From: Panagrolaimus kolymaensis
Lineage: Eukaryota > Nematoda > Chromadorea > Rhabditida > Panagrolaimidae
Direction: 5' to 3'
NCBI GenBank assembly: GCA_028622995.1
Contig: JAJQJQ010000027.1
Location: 3,224,001-3,288,000 of the forward strand
DNA length: 64,000 nt
The notes below the pieces were generated by a model. It was not told where the DNA came from, ran no database searches, and saw nothing but the letters and a program-made list of their open reading frames with translations. The position numbers were made by a program, and so were the translations under genes. Positions 36,001 to 49,300 of the stretch are shown here, piece by piece; the first letter of the stretch is position 1; each line of letters opens with the position of its first letter.

Positions 36001-39000
36001 CAAAATATAGTTTCGAATTTATGTCTTTTTCTATTCCTAATTATGGCACTTCAAAAAATGCCAGTGTAGTAAGTATGTAATTTCATTTCCTTCCTCCACA
36101 TACCTTGTGAGAAACCAGAACCAAAAAAGCGCCTAAAATTTTCTTAAAATAAACGAAAGGCCAGCGATGGTTTAAAATTTCTTACTATTTTTAGAACCAA
36201 AAAAGAAGAAAAATAAAACGCAAATTTGTTTATTTTTCATTGAAAAAAAAGTAAGAAAGCAAAGCAATAAAAAAACAATTAAAATTAATAAAAGAGATAT
36301 GCTATGTCGTAAGTCATGAGTCTAACATAAAAGTATAGGAAAAGAAAGACACCAGAAAATAAAAATTGGAGGAGAACGAAATTATTTCATGATAAAATAA
36401 AGAAAGTTTGATGGTCCCAAACCGAAAAAAATACAAGAATTTGATCGCCGAAAGAAAATGTTTGAAACTTTGATTCACAAAAAAATATACATAGAAAGTC
36501 GGACACTGCGCATTTTATTTGTGGTCACAAATGGACCAAATTTTTTCAGCGGTTGTTTTTTTTTGAAAAAAATAAAATTAAGGACATTCAATTTCAAATA
36601 CTGACAAATACTGAAAATTAGGACAATGAAATTCAAAAACACATTTTTTCTAGGAAAGAAGCTTTGTTGTTTTTGCCAAAAGTTAGTTTTAATGGATTAA
36701 AAAATGTGCGTGACCAAATATTAAATATTAATTTCCTCTAAGGCTCATAGATAGTAGATAAGTGGTCAATAAACGCTTTTATTGGTTTTTTTTGCAATGA
36801 AAAGCAATTTGCATATTTTTTTATTTTGCTTCTGCATGACCAAACCATTGGGACTGCAAGTTTAAAAAAACAATGATCGCAAATATTGAAAAAGACAGGA
36901 AAGGAAGCAGGAATATATTCATAGCATCAGAAAAAGTGGAGCATCCAAAAGTGAGTCAACTAAAAATTAAAAAATAAACAAAAAAGCATCATAATAATTG
37001 AAAAGACACAAAAGCAGTAGCGCTGTTATCAAAAAAGCAAGCGACAATAAAAGTTAAGAAAGAATCAATAAAATGATTTTTTTTGTTTTTGATTTAAGAA
37101 GCTTATGAAAGTTAATGCTTTAGCTAAGTTTATTTTCAGGCTACAGGTAATTTAATTGGATTAAAAATTTTTATCAAAGAATATTATTAAAAAAATTTAG
37201 CTCATAAAAAAGTTGGGTCTTTTTATATAATACTAACTTACCACAAAATGTTGAAATTGTAAAAGTTTCGTGATAGGAATGTTTCATTAAAAAGAAAGAC
37301 AACAAAAAAATTAGAGTATTTTATAGGAAAATAAAATAAAAGTTTATATAAGCATTTTATATAGATAGATCAAGACCAGCAAAAAAAATAATGGCCTTTT
37401 AACGCCTTTCATTTCATCGCATTATCAGTTGCTGTTGCATTGTCCCTTATATATGTACGTGCCTATCAAAGTCTCTACTTTCTCTCCCAAAATAAACAGA
37501 AAATCAGTAATAAAAATTGACAATAAAGAAATATCCATAACCCAATTAACCTTGTGTCCCTTTGGTCCTTTTTCCTTTCAAGTTGCCCCTTTCGTGAAGA
37601 GATGCACACATTTTCTTTTTTTAGAAAGATGTGAACCCTCAGATGAAGAATGGAAAGCTGAGAATGGAGTCATAAAGGTGTCAAGAAAAAAGAAAAGATG
37701 ATAAAAAGATAAATAATCGAATGCTTTTTTTTATTAGCTTAAAAACTTATAAAAAAAATAGAGAGATGATAAACAAGAAAAATCATGTGATTTTCTGATA
37801 TGTGGGAATTCTTGCGAAGTAAAACAAATCATTGAGCCAAGTGTCCAAAAATATCGAAAGTTATGAAACTCCAAAAACAAAAATGGAATCTGGCGATCAA
37901 GGAGAAACTTTTACAAAAAAAAAATATGAGCGGCATAGAACAAAAAATTTTTTTCTAACCTCAAAAATGTCTACCTTCCTCAAAGGAAAAAAAATCAGTC
38001 TTTGTCACATTTTTTGCTGCTTTCATTTTCGATAAAATAAACTTCTTTTTTTCGAGAAAGGACAAAATAATCTTTTTGGAAAACAATGGAAAAAAGACCC
38101 AAGATGAAAAAAATAAGGTAGTGAAGAAAGCTTTTTGTTGTTCAACTAACGGAATTCAACTCATTATTATTGATTGCTTCTATGTTTTATTTGTTTTTAT
38201 TTTTTCCTTGAATTTGCTTTTTGATTGACACGATAAAAAAAACTGTCAAAAGAAAAAATAAGGAAAATTGTGCTACCAATTTCAAAATAAAAAAAAATTT
38301 GGGTAAACATCAGAGTAAACAAGCGACTGTTGGAAAGGCGTTATTAATGGGTCATTAAAAAAATATTTCACCGTTGTTTTTTTAATTTAGACTTTCTTTT
38401 TGAAATAATACAGAAACTCAAAAGAAAAGATTTAATATAAAGAAAGAAAAATAAGGAAAATCAATTTTCGTTTTGAAACTAATGATAATTCTTTTGCTAC
38501 AGACATTTTTGAAAAAATTATAATTTCGAGTTCAAAAATTAAATTTCTATCTTGATAATTAATAGACTATAAACCATTTGAATCAAATCAAGTCAAAAAA
38601 GATAAGACAAATGCAAAGTCAAAGCATCATGGAAAAAACCCAAAAATGCAAAACAAATTCAGATAATTTTTATTATTACTTTTTATTATTATTATTACCC
38701 CAAAATGGAAAAGAAAGCTCGAAGCGGATGTAAATAAAAAAGTGAATGAAAAGAAAAGAACAAAAGACAAAAAAAGAGCGAAGAGGCTTCAAAAAAATTC
38801 TGATTGAAAGCAATATTTGCAATATTTTTTTATTTTTCCATTTAAGCCTTTATCCTTTTTTTGTTTGATTAGCTTTTCTAAGGGGGCAACCATCAATCCA
38901 TTTATTTTTATATCAAAAAATATGGCGCTTCTAATTTTTTTAATAAAAGCATTTTTTTGCCTTTTGTTTTTTGTGTTTTCACATTTTTTCCTTTGATTTC

Positions 39001-42000
39001 GAGGGAAAAAGCAAAACATTGAGTTTTGTGTCAGTGGGATGGATGCTTTGCTTTGCGATCAATATTTTTTTAGGGTTAATTTTTTTCTCAGGAAGCTGTC
39101 TATTTTAACCACGTTAAATATTTTTGTAATCATATGTGCAAATATTATTTCTTGTTTTATGTGAGCGTTAATAAAAAAAAATTATTGCTTCATTTTTTGT
39201 ATGTAATCAATTTTTGTAGTCATTATTTTATTTGAAAGAACACGAAAATATATATGAAAATTTGACTTTTGATCTATAAAAATTATGTAAACTTCAAAAA
39301 GCACTGAAAAACTCAAAAAACGATCATGGTGGCGCTGTAGCCTTTACAACTTTCATAGCGGAAACGTGTAATTTTTTTTACTTTTTTAGCTTTTCGGATT
39401 TTTAAGATCTTGATCAAGCAACAAATGGATAGATCAAAGCCGCAAAGCCGTCAAAAAAAGCGGGCTTAATTAAGTAAATATTAAATTTATAATTCAGAAA
39501 AAATTCAAAGCCACAAGGAAATTGAATAAAATGAAAATGTTTCCCAAAGCAATGAAAAAGAAAAAAATATATAAACAAAAAACCCAAAAGTCAAAAAATC
39601 AACGAAAGCTCAACCAAAAAAATGTTTATGAAAAACAATTTATAAAAATCTCAACACTTTATAGACTTTAGAATCATTTAAAAAATTAAATGCGTGTTTT
39701 AGTGAAAAAAATAATCAAATAAAGAAACAATGTTCTGACCCAAATCGACCATAACACGTAGATCGTCAACGCTAATAAAAAAAAGCAATAAGCACTTTAC
39801 AGGTTCCGCATTTTTTACAGCAAAAAAAAGAGCTTAAAGTATTAATTTAATGTCTTAACTATCAAAACACTATAAAAAAATAAAGGAAAATATTGCCTTA
39901 ACGTCACAACTTCATTCTTTTTATCATAAGAAAATACAAGACTCAAAAAAGATTTTTTTTATTACTACCGAATAAAATTTAAGTATTTTATCTTTTTTAA
40001 ACAAACAAAATGCTTAACAATCAAACTTCTTGTAATCGCCTCTAAAAAAAGTCAAACATACGCCCAAAAGTTAAGGATTTATTTTTTGCAAAAAAAAGAT
40101 AGCTTAACACAGTACCTTTGATAAAAGTAGTTATAAAAGTAACTTCGCAAAATTAGGCTCAAAACATAAAAAAAAGTCGTAAGCTTTTTGAAATAAAATG
40201 AGTCACCGTAAAAAAAGTGGAAATTTCCAATAGATTAAAGACAAAGAAAAGAGGCAAGAAAAACTTTTTAAATTAAAAATTATAAATAATTTTATAACCT
40301 TTTTTAAATTTTAATAGAATTTTTAAGCGCCTATGAAAACATGGGTTTTCAAGAAGAAGAAGAAAATCTTAAACTTCTGGTCTTTTATTTCCTTATTTAT
40401 ACGTGTAAAAAAGTGAGAAAAGTGTTAAAGGAGTGACATAACTTAATTTGAGATATGTATAAGAAATATTTTTTAGACAGGTGTTTGAAAGATTACCAAC
40501 GTCTGAGCTTTACTTATTTTTTTTTCACCATAGCAAAGACAGAAATACATAAAAGAAATAGGTATGATAAGTCAAAAAAATAAGGAATGATGTGAAAAAA
40601 ATAAAAATAAAAACTAAAAAAAAACTAACCTTGTAAAACATTTAAGAAAAACATGTTGATTGAGGTATGTATTCTCGATAATAGTAATGCTAAAATATAG
40701 ATGCATGTAAAAAATAAATTAATGCCGCCGCATAAATAATAAAAGAAACGATTTATAGTTTTAACAGCTCACGAATGGTATTTAGAAAATAGGAAACGCA
40801 GAAATTTTAGCGGCAAGACACGGTTCAAAAAATTATTTTAGTTTTATAAAAAAAAATTAATATTCAATAAATAAAAGAGTTTATTTTTTTGGAACACTAA
40901 TAATTATTTTTTTTAATTTTTCCACGCACTCGTGAGAAAGTATAAAATAACAAAACACAAATGATTCCCATTGCAACCGCATGATTTCACGCGGATTTCA
41001 TCAACAATCATCATCAAAAAAAGGTGGCTTAATCCAATAAAAAAAATAAATAAAAAGATATCCTTCGTTCGTTTACTTAATATTTTCACAGATTTTTCAA
41101 AGACAGAGTAAATAAGCAGTCAACCACTTACTTATGCTCAGTTAACGAAGAGGATGGATGGATAAAAAATAAATGAAGAAAATGATAGCGAAGTCCACAA
41201 AAAAAAAAAAGAGAAAAGAAATAACGAAGCTGAAAGAGGGTTAAAACTCAAAATAAAAAAAAACCTTTTTTTTCTTATTTTATTTTTTCATTTTGAGTTC
41301 TTAATATTTTTTTAATTCATTACTTTCACATTAAAAGATTTTTTTTTTCTGTGGTTGCAATATAGTCAAGAGAGTTAGAGGAGATTTCAAAAAAAAAATA
41401 AATAAATAAAATTATATAAATATTGCAAAGTGGACTGAAGCTGGCTTGCTTTAATCTCATCTTCTTCTTTATTTCTTCCTCATTTTTTTTAACCAAGAAA
41501 AAAATGAAGAAAAAATGGAAGAAATAAAAAAAAATGAATGGTGCACTTTAAGAAATTTGTGGCAAATAAAGAAAAAAAGAAAAGCCCTCTTTTTTCTTTC
41601 AACCAACATCATCCAAAAAAAATTACGGCGCTTAATTAAACAACGGAATATTCAAAGAAAATAAAAAAAACTCTAAATTAAATAGTTTCCTTGAGTTTTT
41701 GAGAAATGGAAAAAGATTTTTAGGGTTTAACTCTTGGCGTTTTTTGGAAGTCGACCTTTAAAAAAGGGGCTAGCGAATCATGAAACATATCAGCTGTGTT
41801 TTCATTTAGGATTTTTGCAAAAAAAATTTGGCAAACATCCCAAAGGAATGAATTATAGGGAGGAGGTTTCAAATAAAAAAGCATGGAAAGATTTGGCACG
41901 TGATTCTGAGAATCTATGAGAAAAAAGCTTATAAGAAAGAAAATATCTTTTTTAAAAGGGATTTTAATTCTTGAATCAAATAAATCTAAATAAATACATA

Positions 42001-43288
42001 CTTGCATAAAAAAAGTTGTCATTAGTCTCAAAAACCTAAACTTCTAAATTAAAGTTATAAAAAATCAAAAAAATGCAAGCATTTTTTCCAACCTAAAAAG
42101 TAAAACTTTACTCATTTTTTATAAAACTGACAAATAAATGGTTATGGCATTTTTTTGGTATGAGAACCGCAAATACAAAATTTTTAAGAATAAAAACGAA
42201 GAAAACATGCAAATGAACAAATTTTTCAGAAAAAAAAGAACGCTTATAATTAAATTAATTTTCCTTAAAAAGCAAAAACAATTACAAAATAAATTATAAA
42301 AAACATGTGTTTATTCCCAAAAGCCCTAATCTCATTTGAAAATCCGTCCAGTAATTTTTTTTTGCAAAAAAAAATGCAGAAGCGTTTGTGGATGAATGAA
42401 ATTTTTATTTTGCAACAAAAAAAAAGATTTTTGTGCAAAAAACAAATTTCATTAAAAAATTTTACCCGTTTTTTACGACAAAAAAAATAAAAATATGAAA
42501 TGAATATTGCAAAAAAAAATCCCAAACCCATCGGTAAATAAATAATATAAATAAATTCATAACCTTTTTAAAGCTTTTTATTTTTTATTTTGCATTTTTA
42601 TATTTAGAAAAAAAAATAAATATTATAAATATAAGCTTTAAAAACAACACAACCATATTTTTTATTATTTAGTTTCATGAAACATTGGCAAACATGCGAC
42701 AGAACCAACCAACCTCCTCTTCCTTTTTTGGAAAATGGGAATCAACTACGACGACGCCGATTAAGGTAACTTTGATGACTGACTGACGAAGACAAAGTAC
42801 TATGAACTAAGAATATTCGAGGGTTGGCGTCTGGCAAAATAGCAAAGAGCCATATGTGAAAAAGAATCTTTCCATCTTGTTGAAATTTTCACAGAACTTC
42901 CGCCAAATAAAACAAATAGTTTAAAAAATAGAATCAAATTACAAAACAATGACTTCAAAAAAGAAGCAGGCGTATTCGAAGTCATGTTCTTTTTTTGGGT
43001 GCTTTTTTATTTTTTCCGCGTCAAAGCAGGTAATATGTAAATGTTTTTTGTTGGGTAAACCTCGAGTGAAAATTATTTTTTTTATTTTTCATTCAAATTT
43101 TAAACTTTTTATTGAGAAAAAAATAATTATAAAAGCTGCAAATTTGTAAAATATTTGAGAAAACTTTTTTCCTAAAACACAATGGACGGAAAATTATATC
43201 GAAAAGAAAATTTCAATTTTGTTAATTCAATAAAAATCTTTGTTAAATTTAAGAAAATTTTATTACAAAAAAATTGAAAAAAGAAAAT
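27026..43288. other. 16 kb A+T-rich stretch without convincing genes
   Basis: Dense runs of A and T (5-9 bases), no frame with family features, no splice-consistent exon chains and no RNA genes recognised. Frames of 60-160 codons exist (for example 32011-32493, 37429-37701, 42265-42531), but they are lysine/phenylalanine-rich products of A and T runs, usually mirrored by a frame on the other strand, and are not called. It could be the regulatory region or a very long 5' intron of the TRHR-like gene, or plain intergenic DNA. Confidence 0.5.
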
Positions 43289-43360
43289 TGCCCTCTACTG
43301 GAATCGAACCAGTGACCTTTGGTTTACAAGACCAACGCTCTGCCACTAAGCCAAGGGGGC
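43289..43360 (-). tRNA. tRNA-Thr (UGU)
   Basis: Minus strand, 72 bases without CCA, no intron. It folds as acceptor GCCCCCT/AGAGGGC (one C-A mismatch at pair 5-68) and D arm GCTTAGTGGCAGAGC. The anticodon arm is TTGGT-CTTGTAA-ACCAA with anticodon TGT, and the T arm is ACTGG-TTCGATT-CCAGT; discriminator A. Internal A box (TGGCTTAGTGG) and B box (GGTTCGATTCC) are present. T runs follow within 15 bases as Pol III terminator. Reads ACA codons. Confidence 0.93.
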
Positions 43361-43895
43361 TATGGAAATTCGGCTGCTTGATACGAGTGACAAGTTAAGT
43401 AGAGAAGAAGAAAAAAATGCGACCAACGGGAAAAAAGAGGGAAAGCAAATAAAGGTTCGCATAGCTTAAAAAAATAAAAGTGATACATCATTGGTTTGAG
43501 AAAAACAAAATCATGTGAAAAGCATTAAAACTTTTTTTATATTTTTAAAATTATCATTGATTTTTGTAAATAAACTAATTTTTCGAGTTCTAAAATAATT
43601 CTAAAAAAACTTAGAGATTTATAAAAATTTTCGTCGCTTTTTGTTGTTTTTTTATTTTACAATTCAAAAGACATCGCAGAACTTAAAAAAAATGCAAATC
43701 AAAAAAAATTATTGTAAACAATTTTTTATTTTCTCTTTTTGATTGCATTTATTTTACTAGCTTTCTTTCAGAGACAACAATGACTTAGAGAGAAAAGGAA
43801 TGATGATAACAAATCAATAATGCAGTCCATATATTTTTTTTCTTACACTTTTTATTAGCAAAAAGCTAGGTGTGGCAGTGATAGTCTAAAAAACA
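43361..43895. other. intergenic
   Basis: Spacer between the tRNA and the DUF19-type gene; A+T-rich, no feature seen. Confidence 0.5.
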
Positions 43896-45237
43896 ATGTT
43901 AAAAATTTTGTTTGGTTTATTTATTTTTATTTATGGATTTGGTTTGAATCGAGAAGTTTTGGGCCAAAATTATCCAACAAATTGTTCGCTTCGAGAACAA
44001 AATGTAAGTTTTTGCGGCACTTATGCTGTTTTCCCCCCGCATTTTTGCGATTTTTTATTTTTCCATTGTTTCTTTGATTTTTTACGTTATTTATGCATGT
44101 CGCAGAAACAAAAATCGCTTTTTGTAGCTTTTTTTATTTTTCAATGTATGATTATTTCTTAGTATCTCAGTTATAAGTAGTAATTAATATCGGGTTGGAT
44201 AATTAATGCAATATTGGTAAATTACCGAGAATACCTTACCTAATTATCCACCCGAAGTAAGTTTTGATTTACAAAATAAGAAACTATGCAACAAAGGCAT
44301 TTTGAACAATGCCAAAAAAGTGAAGAATAAAAAAATCGCAAAAATGCGGGGGGAAAACAGCATAAGTGCCGTTTTTGCTTATATTTTTTTCGATGCAAAA
44401 CTTATATTTTTTCATAGATTTTTGATTCCTGTTACTCAGAATATTTATTAAATTTTGGTTTAAATTCATTATGGTTTTATGAAAATTACACCAATTTTGA
44501 AACTTCAATGTTATGGGAAAATAAATCTCAAACAATAGAATTATGCCAACAATTTAGAACTCTCGAAAATTGTTTTGGTAATTCTGTGGTTTCACTTTGT
44601 ATGAATGAAAATACTTTTCAATTTTATTATCATATAAATTTGGTCACTGCGCAAGGATATATTATTGATTATAAAAATATGGATTTTATTTGTAATAGTG
44701 GTTGGAATGGTAAGTAACAAACAGATCCGTTGCCAGAGACTAGCAAAAAATTTTGTTCGAAAAATAGAAAAACTTAAGAAAAATTTAATTATTAATTGTC
44801 GAACTTCGCAAAATTATGGATTTTCTCCACAAGAAATTTAGTTTTTATTTTTCGAAAACTTTTTTAGTTACAGTTTTTTAAACTAAATTTGCGTATTATT
44901 TACTTTATTTTTTGTTTTAGTGTTCCAAAACTTTTATGATTGCGCAAAACAAAATAATTTAACAAACACTATGAAACTTCCAAGAAATTTGAGTGATTGT
45001 GGCGATGTGGAAAAAATAGCTCAAAATATTATTGATCAAGCGAGTGATGCATGTGATGATGATGGTTTAATATTTTCATGTAATTTAGTTAAACATCAAC
45101 TTCAAGTTTATTATACACCTCAATGTAATATTGATACTTTTTGCTTACCAGATAATGGAGCGGAAAATAGAAATTTTAAATTAATTTTTTTAATCTTTGT
45201 AACAATTTTACATTTTTTTAAAATAGATTTTATGTAA
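43896..45237 (+). CDS. secreted cysteine-rich DUF19-type (T20D4.11-like) protein
   Basis: Three exons (43896-44003, 44418-44709, 44921-45237) give 238 residues. N-terminal signal peptide MLKILFGLFIFIYGFGL. The body has regularly spaced cysteines (NCSLREQN, FDSCYSEYLLNFGL, ELCQQF.TLENCF, SLC, FICNSG, DCAKQ, DCGDVEK, DACDDDG, FSCNL, QCNID.FC), the pattern of nematode DUF19 domains, plus several N-glycosylation sites. The C-terminus is a hydrophobic stretch (KLIFLIFVTILHFF) after a hydrophilic spacer, which suggests a GPI-anchor signal or one TM. Biochemical role of the family is unknown. Intron 1 holds a 355 bp element. AATAAA near 45259. Confidence 0.75.
44016..44370. mobile_element. 355 bp MITE with 8 bp target duplication (hAT-like)
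   Basis: Terminal inverted repeats of about 55 bases, starting GGCACTTATGCTGTTTTCCC at the left with the complement at the right end. Flanked by the direct repeat GTTTTTGC (44008-44015 and 44371-44378). An 8-base duplication is the hAT habit. Also contains an inner inverted repeat (GGATAATTA / TAATTATCC). Non-coding, inside intron 1 of the DUF19-type gene. Confidence 0.8.
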
Positions 45238-46334
45238 ATTTTGAAAAATTGTGATGTAAATAAAATTTTTTATTAATAAATTATTTATTTGGCACTCTTA
45301 TAAAAACATAAATTTTCGCATTTAAATCTCTTTTTTAGTTTCGACAAAATTATTCGAATATTTAATTTAACCTTTCATTAATCAAAAAATTAAACATTGC
45401 AGAATTATACACTGAGAAAAATGTGTGACGTTATTGTACAATAAACATGAGACAAAAAATTTCGGTCACAAAAATTTTATTCACATTTATTTTTTTCACA
45501 CAAATTTTTTTCACACCCAAAAAATTTCACAGATTTTTTGTCACATTATCCATTTGTCACACCTTTTAAAAAAGGTGTGACAAAAATAAATGTGACGACA
45601 AAAAATGTGACCAAAGATTACTGTAGCTGGTTGGCCCGATAAAAAAGTACTACCAAAAAATTTTTTTTTTCTTAGTTTTGGCTTATTTCGTTCATTCTTG
45701 AAAAAAAAATTTTTTTGGTAGTACTTTTTTATCGGGCCAACCAGCTACAGTAATCTTTGGTCACATTTTTTGTCGTCACATTTAAATTTTTGTCACATTT
45801 AAAAAATGTCACATTAATTTTGTCACTTTATTTTTTTTTCACATTTATTTTTTTCACCTTTTTTTTGGTCACATTAAAAAATTTTCACACAATTTTTGTC
45901 ACATTCACACAGCCGTGACATTTCATGAAAGTGTGACGATATGTCACATTTCGATGAAATGTCACAATTCCATTTTTCTCAGTGTAGCGTCTCTGATTTT
46001 CATATTTTATTATTTAATTATTTTAGGTAAAAAAAGCTTATGTTTACAATGAAATAATTCCAATACATCTACATACATACAACGCCCATTTATGTTTTAA
46101 AAAACGCTGATAAACATTTTTATACATTCCTCTGTATAAATCTCTAAGTGGTACGAGACTCTATAAAAATAAAAGGAAGTTAAAGACCACAAAAAATAGA
46201 TAAGTTTCTTTATGCATAAGAATGAAAGTTTTTAGGTCACAAATATTTTTCTTTTTATTTTGATTCATATATTTTACGTTCTGCTTGATTTTTTAAATAT
46301 TGTGCTTTTATAATTTAAAAAAATTTTATTTTAG
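45238..46334. other. intergenic, with a TA-flanked MITE
   Basis: 3' UTR of the DUF19-type gene, the element at 45410-45984, then spacer. It ends with the acceptor TTTATTTTAG (AG at 46333-46334) 22 bases before the ATG of the next gene, a likely trans-splice site. Confidence 0.5.
45410..45984. mobile_element. 575 bp TA-flanked MITE with internal TCACA repeats
   Basis: Ends CACTGAGAAAAATG ... CATTTTTCTCAGTG, flanked by TA on both sides (45408-45409, 45985-45986), as for Tc1/mariner-derived elements. A strong inner stem (AAAGATTACTGTAGCTGGTT to about 45660 and its complement at about 45720-45760) surrounds the centre. Outside this stem are many irregular copies of a unit built on GTCACATTT/TTTTTCACA. 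No coding frame. Confidence 0.82.
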
Positions 46335-46356
46335 ATTTTTATAAGCGTTTGAGAAC

Positions 46357-49300
46357 ATGAATTTCAATAACGCCTCTATTAGCGAGCTTTCTATGCGGTT
46401 GTTGATAGAAGGTAAGGAACCCCTCGATGTAATAAAGGAAGGTAAAAAGAAAATCAAAGTTGAACCAGAAGATGAGATCAAAATTGAGGAAGATGGATGT
46501 TCCGGAATTAACCTTATAGATTCTAACAAACATGAAATCATAGAAATAAATGGCAAAGTATATGTTATTTTACATCGTTTACAAGAACATCCCTTAGATA
46601 AAAATATTATGGTAATGTATGGGTATTCCATAAATACAGTTCAACCTTGGGTTAATGAACTAGGCATTATTGATCAGCATGCAAAAAAACTAAAAGATAA
46701 ACAATCATTTTGTTTACTTTTTATTAAATTTAATGTCATTAATAATCTCGAAGATAATGATATAACTGTAAATCAAAAATTAGTAGTACAACATCGATGG
46801 ATGGTTATTTCCAAAGGATGTGGGCGACATATTATAAATCAAAAAGATATGGAACTTGGATTTGGGCTTTATGCTGTAATAAATATGATAGATTTTGAAA
46901 ATGTTACAGCATTGGGCTATAAGTCAACTGTTAATAAGAACCAAAGCTATTATGCTAATAATCCAAGTGGTGGTAAAATAGATGGATTTCGGATGGATTT
47001 AATGGATATTTTAAAAAGTGAGTTCTAAAAATTTTACTCATAGTTAATTATACTATTTTAAAATCAAGGACTTATAGTTTTCTTAAATTAACTTCTGCTA
47101 GATTAAGAAAAAAAATTCCATTGATTATTAAAATAGGGGCCATGAAAAAAATACATTTTTAAAATTTTTTTCTTCTTTTTAACTATAATTTTGAAGAAAT
47201 CATAAAAAAAAATTCCTTTGATTATTTGCCAGAAAAAATTCCTGATTTTATTCCTAAATAAATAATTTTTATATAGAAACTGCTGGAAAACCACTAAAGG
47301 ATGATGACGCGGAAATTAGTATTGATGGCAAAGATATGCTGAAAGTAAAATTAAAAGAACCTACAAATCTTCATAAATTGACTGATTTATGTACAAAATA
47401 TTACAACAAATTTAAAGAAGAGAAAACAGATCTTCCCTTCTTACTAAGCTATAAACGTGTGACAAATAAAAAAATTTCTGCCGCGTTGGAAACTAACTTG
47501 ACAACATCAATTCATCATTGCATAGTAGACGATAAAGATTTTGTGCTTTTAACTTATCCATTTACAAAGAAGGATATTATTAATGGTAACGTAAAATTCA
47601 TGAACTTTGGTAGTAGAAAACAAAAAATTGAATATGATGATTTAAGTTTAAAAAATTATTTGGATGAAATCAGAAAGAACAACGCAGAAAAAACTTTCTT
47701 TGAAGACAATCAAAGACATAATTATTCACAAGAAATTATGGAGCGATTAAATAAGCACTTTGTTCAAGCAAATGATATTGACGGAAATATTGCCAAATTA
47801 AGTATCAAGAGATGTTTATCCTATAATACCGAATTTGAAGGTGAATGAGTTATTTAAGCCTTTTAATATATTTATTAGGTACAAAGCGGGGCCTACGGCC
47901 CAGGGCCGGACGACATGTCGATTTTTGCTTGCAATGTCGATGTCGATTTCGACATTTTGCCGGCAAAAATCGACATGTCGCCCAGCCTTGCTACCGCCCC
48001 ACGAGAAAATGTTTCATAAACTGCGAATGAAAAGTTTATATGTATGCAAATTTTTAGTCTTTTCTCTTTTATTTGCTTTATTTCATTCTTTTTCATTTGC
48101 ATGCTTGAAAATTGCAAATTTGCATCGAAGCGACGCACGAACGCACTAACAACATAAATTACTATATACCATATAAAAGAAAAAAAATTATTTTTAGGTA
48201 TTGAATATCTTCTTCAAGACGGTATTTGGTATCAAATGAATCAAGATATGAAGAAAGAATTATCACGATTTTTTGAAAACCGTATTAGAAATTCAGCATT
48301 ACCATCCTACGATCAAGAAAAGTTGGATAAAAAAATTAGCTCCAAAATGGAAGAAAAAATAAGTGCTGGAGAGGACATAGAAATAGTGCTTTTACCACAT
48401 AACAAAACTGCCGATGATCCGTTCAGAAAATTAAGAGACGAGAAAGAAAACAAATACAATAAACATGTTGCTGATATATATGATAGCTATTTGTGCCTCG
48501 ATAGAAAAATGATTTATATTGGTATTGAAGAAAGAAAGGACAATAAATTTGAATTCTGTGATATTCTCACGAAAAACGGAGAATTAATTCATGTTAAATT
48601 TCGTGGCGACATACATGATCAAGGGCATTTATTCAATCAAGGTATAATTTCTGCAAAGCTTATGAAAACAAATAAAAAAGTCCGTGAAGACGTATACACT
48701 TTAATTAAAAATGAATGGAATAAGAAAATGGAAGAAAAAAGAGAAACAATAAAGAGAAAAAGCGGGAAGCAAAAAGAAGATGAAACTGATCAAAGAAACG
48801 AAATAGAAATGAAAAGCATAAATGAAAAAGAAGGTGAGTAATAATATGCATTTTTAAAAATCTTCACTAATATATTAATAATTTAGGTGAAGAATTTGTC
48901 ACCGTTATAAAAAGTCGCATTGATAGCACAGACATTCAAGATCGTCGTTTGGTAGTTTGTTTTGCTATAATCGCTAAGCTTAAAGTATTGCGACTCCCAG
49001 CATTAATTTTATTTTATTATGCTACAAAGAAAATAGAAGAGCATGGTTTTGAAGTTAAATTTGAGTGGATTACTGATATAACTCCCGATAAAGTTAAAGA
49101 ACCTAAACCTAAAAGATCAAAAAATGTTATAAAGGAGTTGGTTATTGAAACAGAAAGCAGCGTTATCCCTGATGACAGTCCAACGAGAGATCATTTAAAT
49201 AAATTTCAAAGTGATTCACTCCCAAGTTTATTTTCAAATTCACAAAATTTTAGTTCAAATATTTCATTGGGAAGTAATGCCTCAGAATTTTCTAGCAGCT

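Noticed and set aside
37429..37701. 90-codon plus-strand frame with a moderately mixed composition
   Set aside because: Looked more gene-like than its neighbours, but no domain, signal or neighbouring exon could be found; left in the gene desert.
27026..43288. Possible CRISPR, centromere-like or telomere-like arrays in the A+T-rich stretch
   Set aside because: Repeats are homopolymers and irregular; no regular period, spacer structure or telomere unit was seen.
46326..46631. Minus-strand frames over the first exon of the DUF6119 gene
   Set aside because: Antisense shadows; the plus frame joins cleanly to three further exons.
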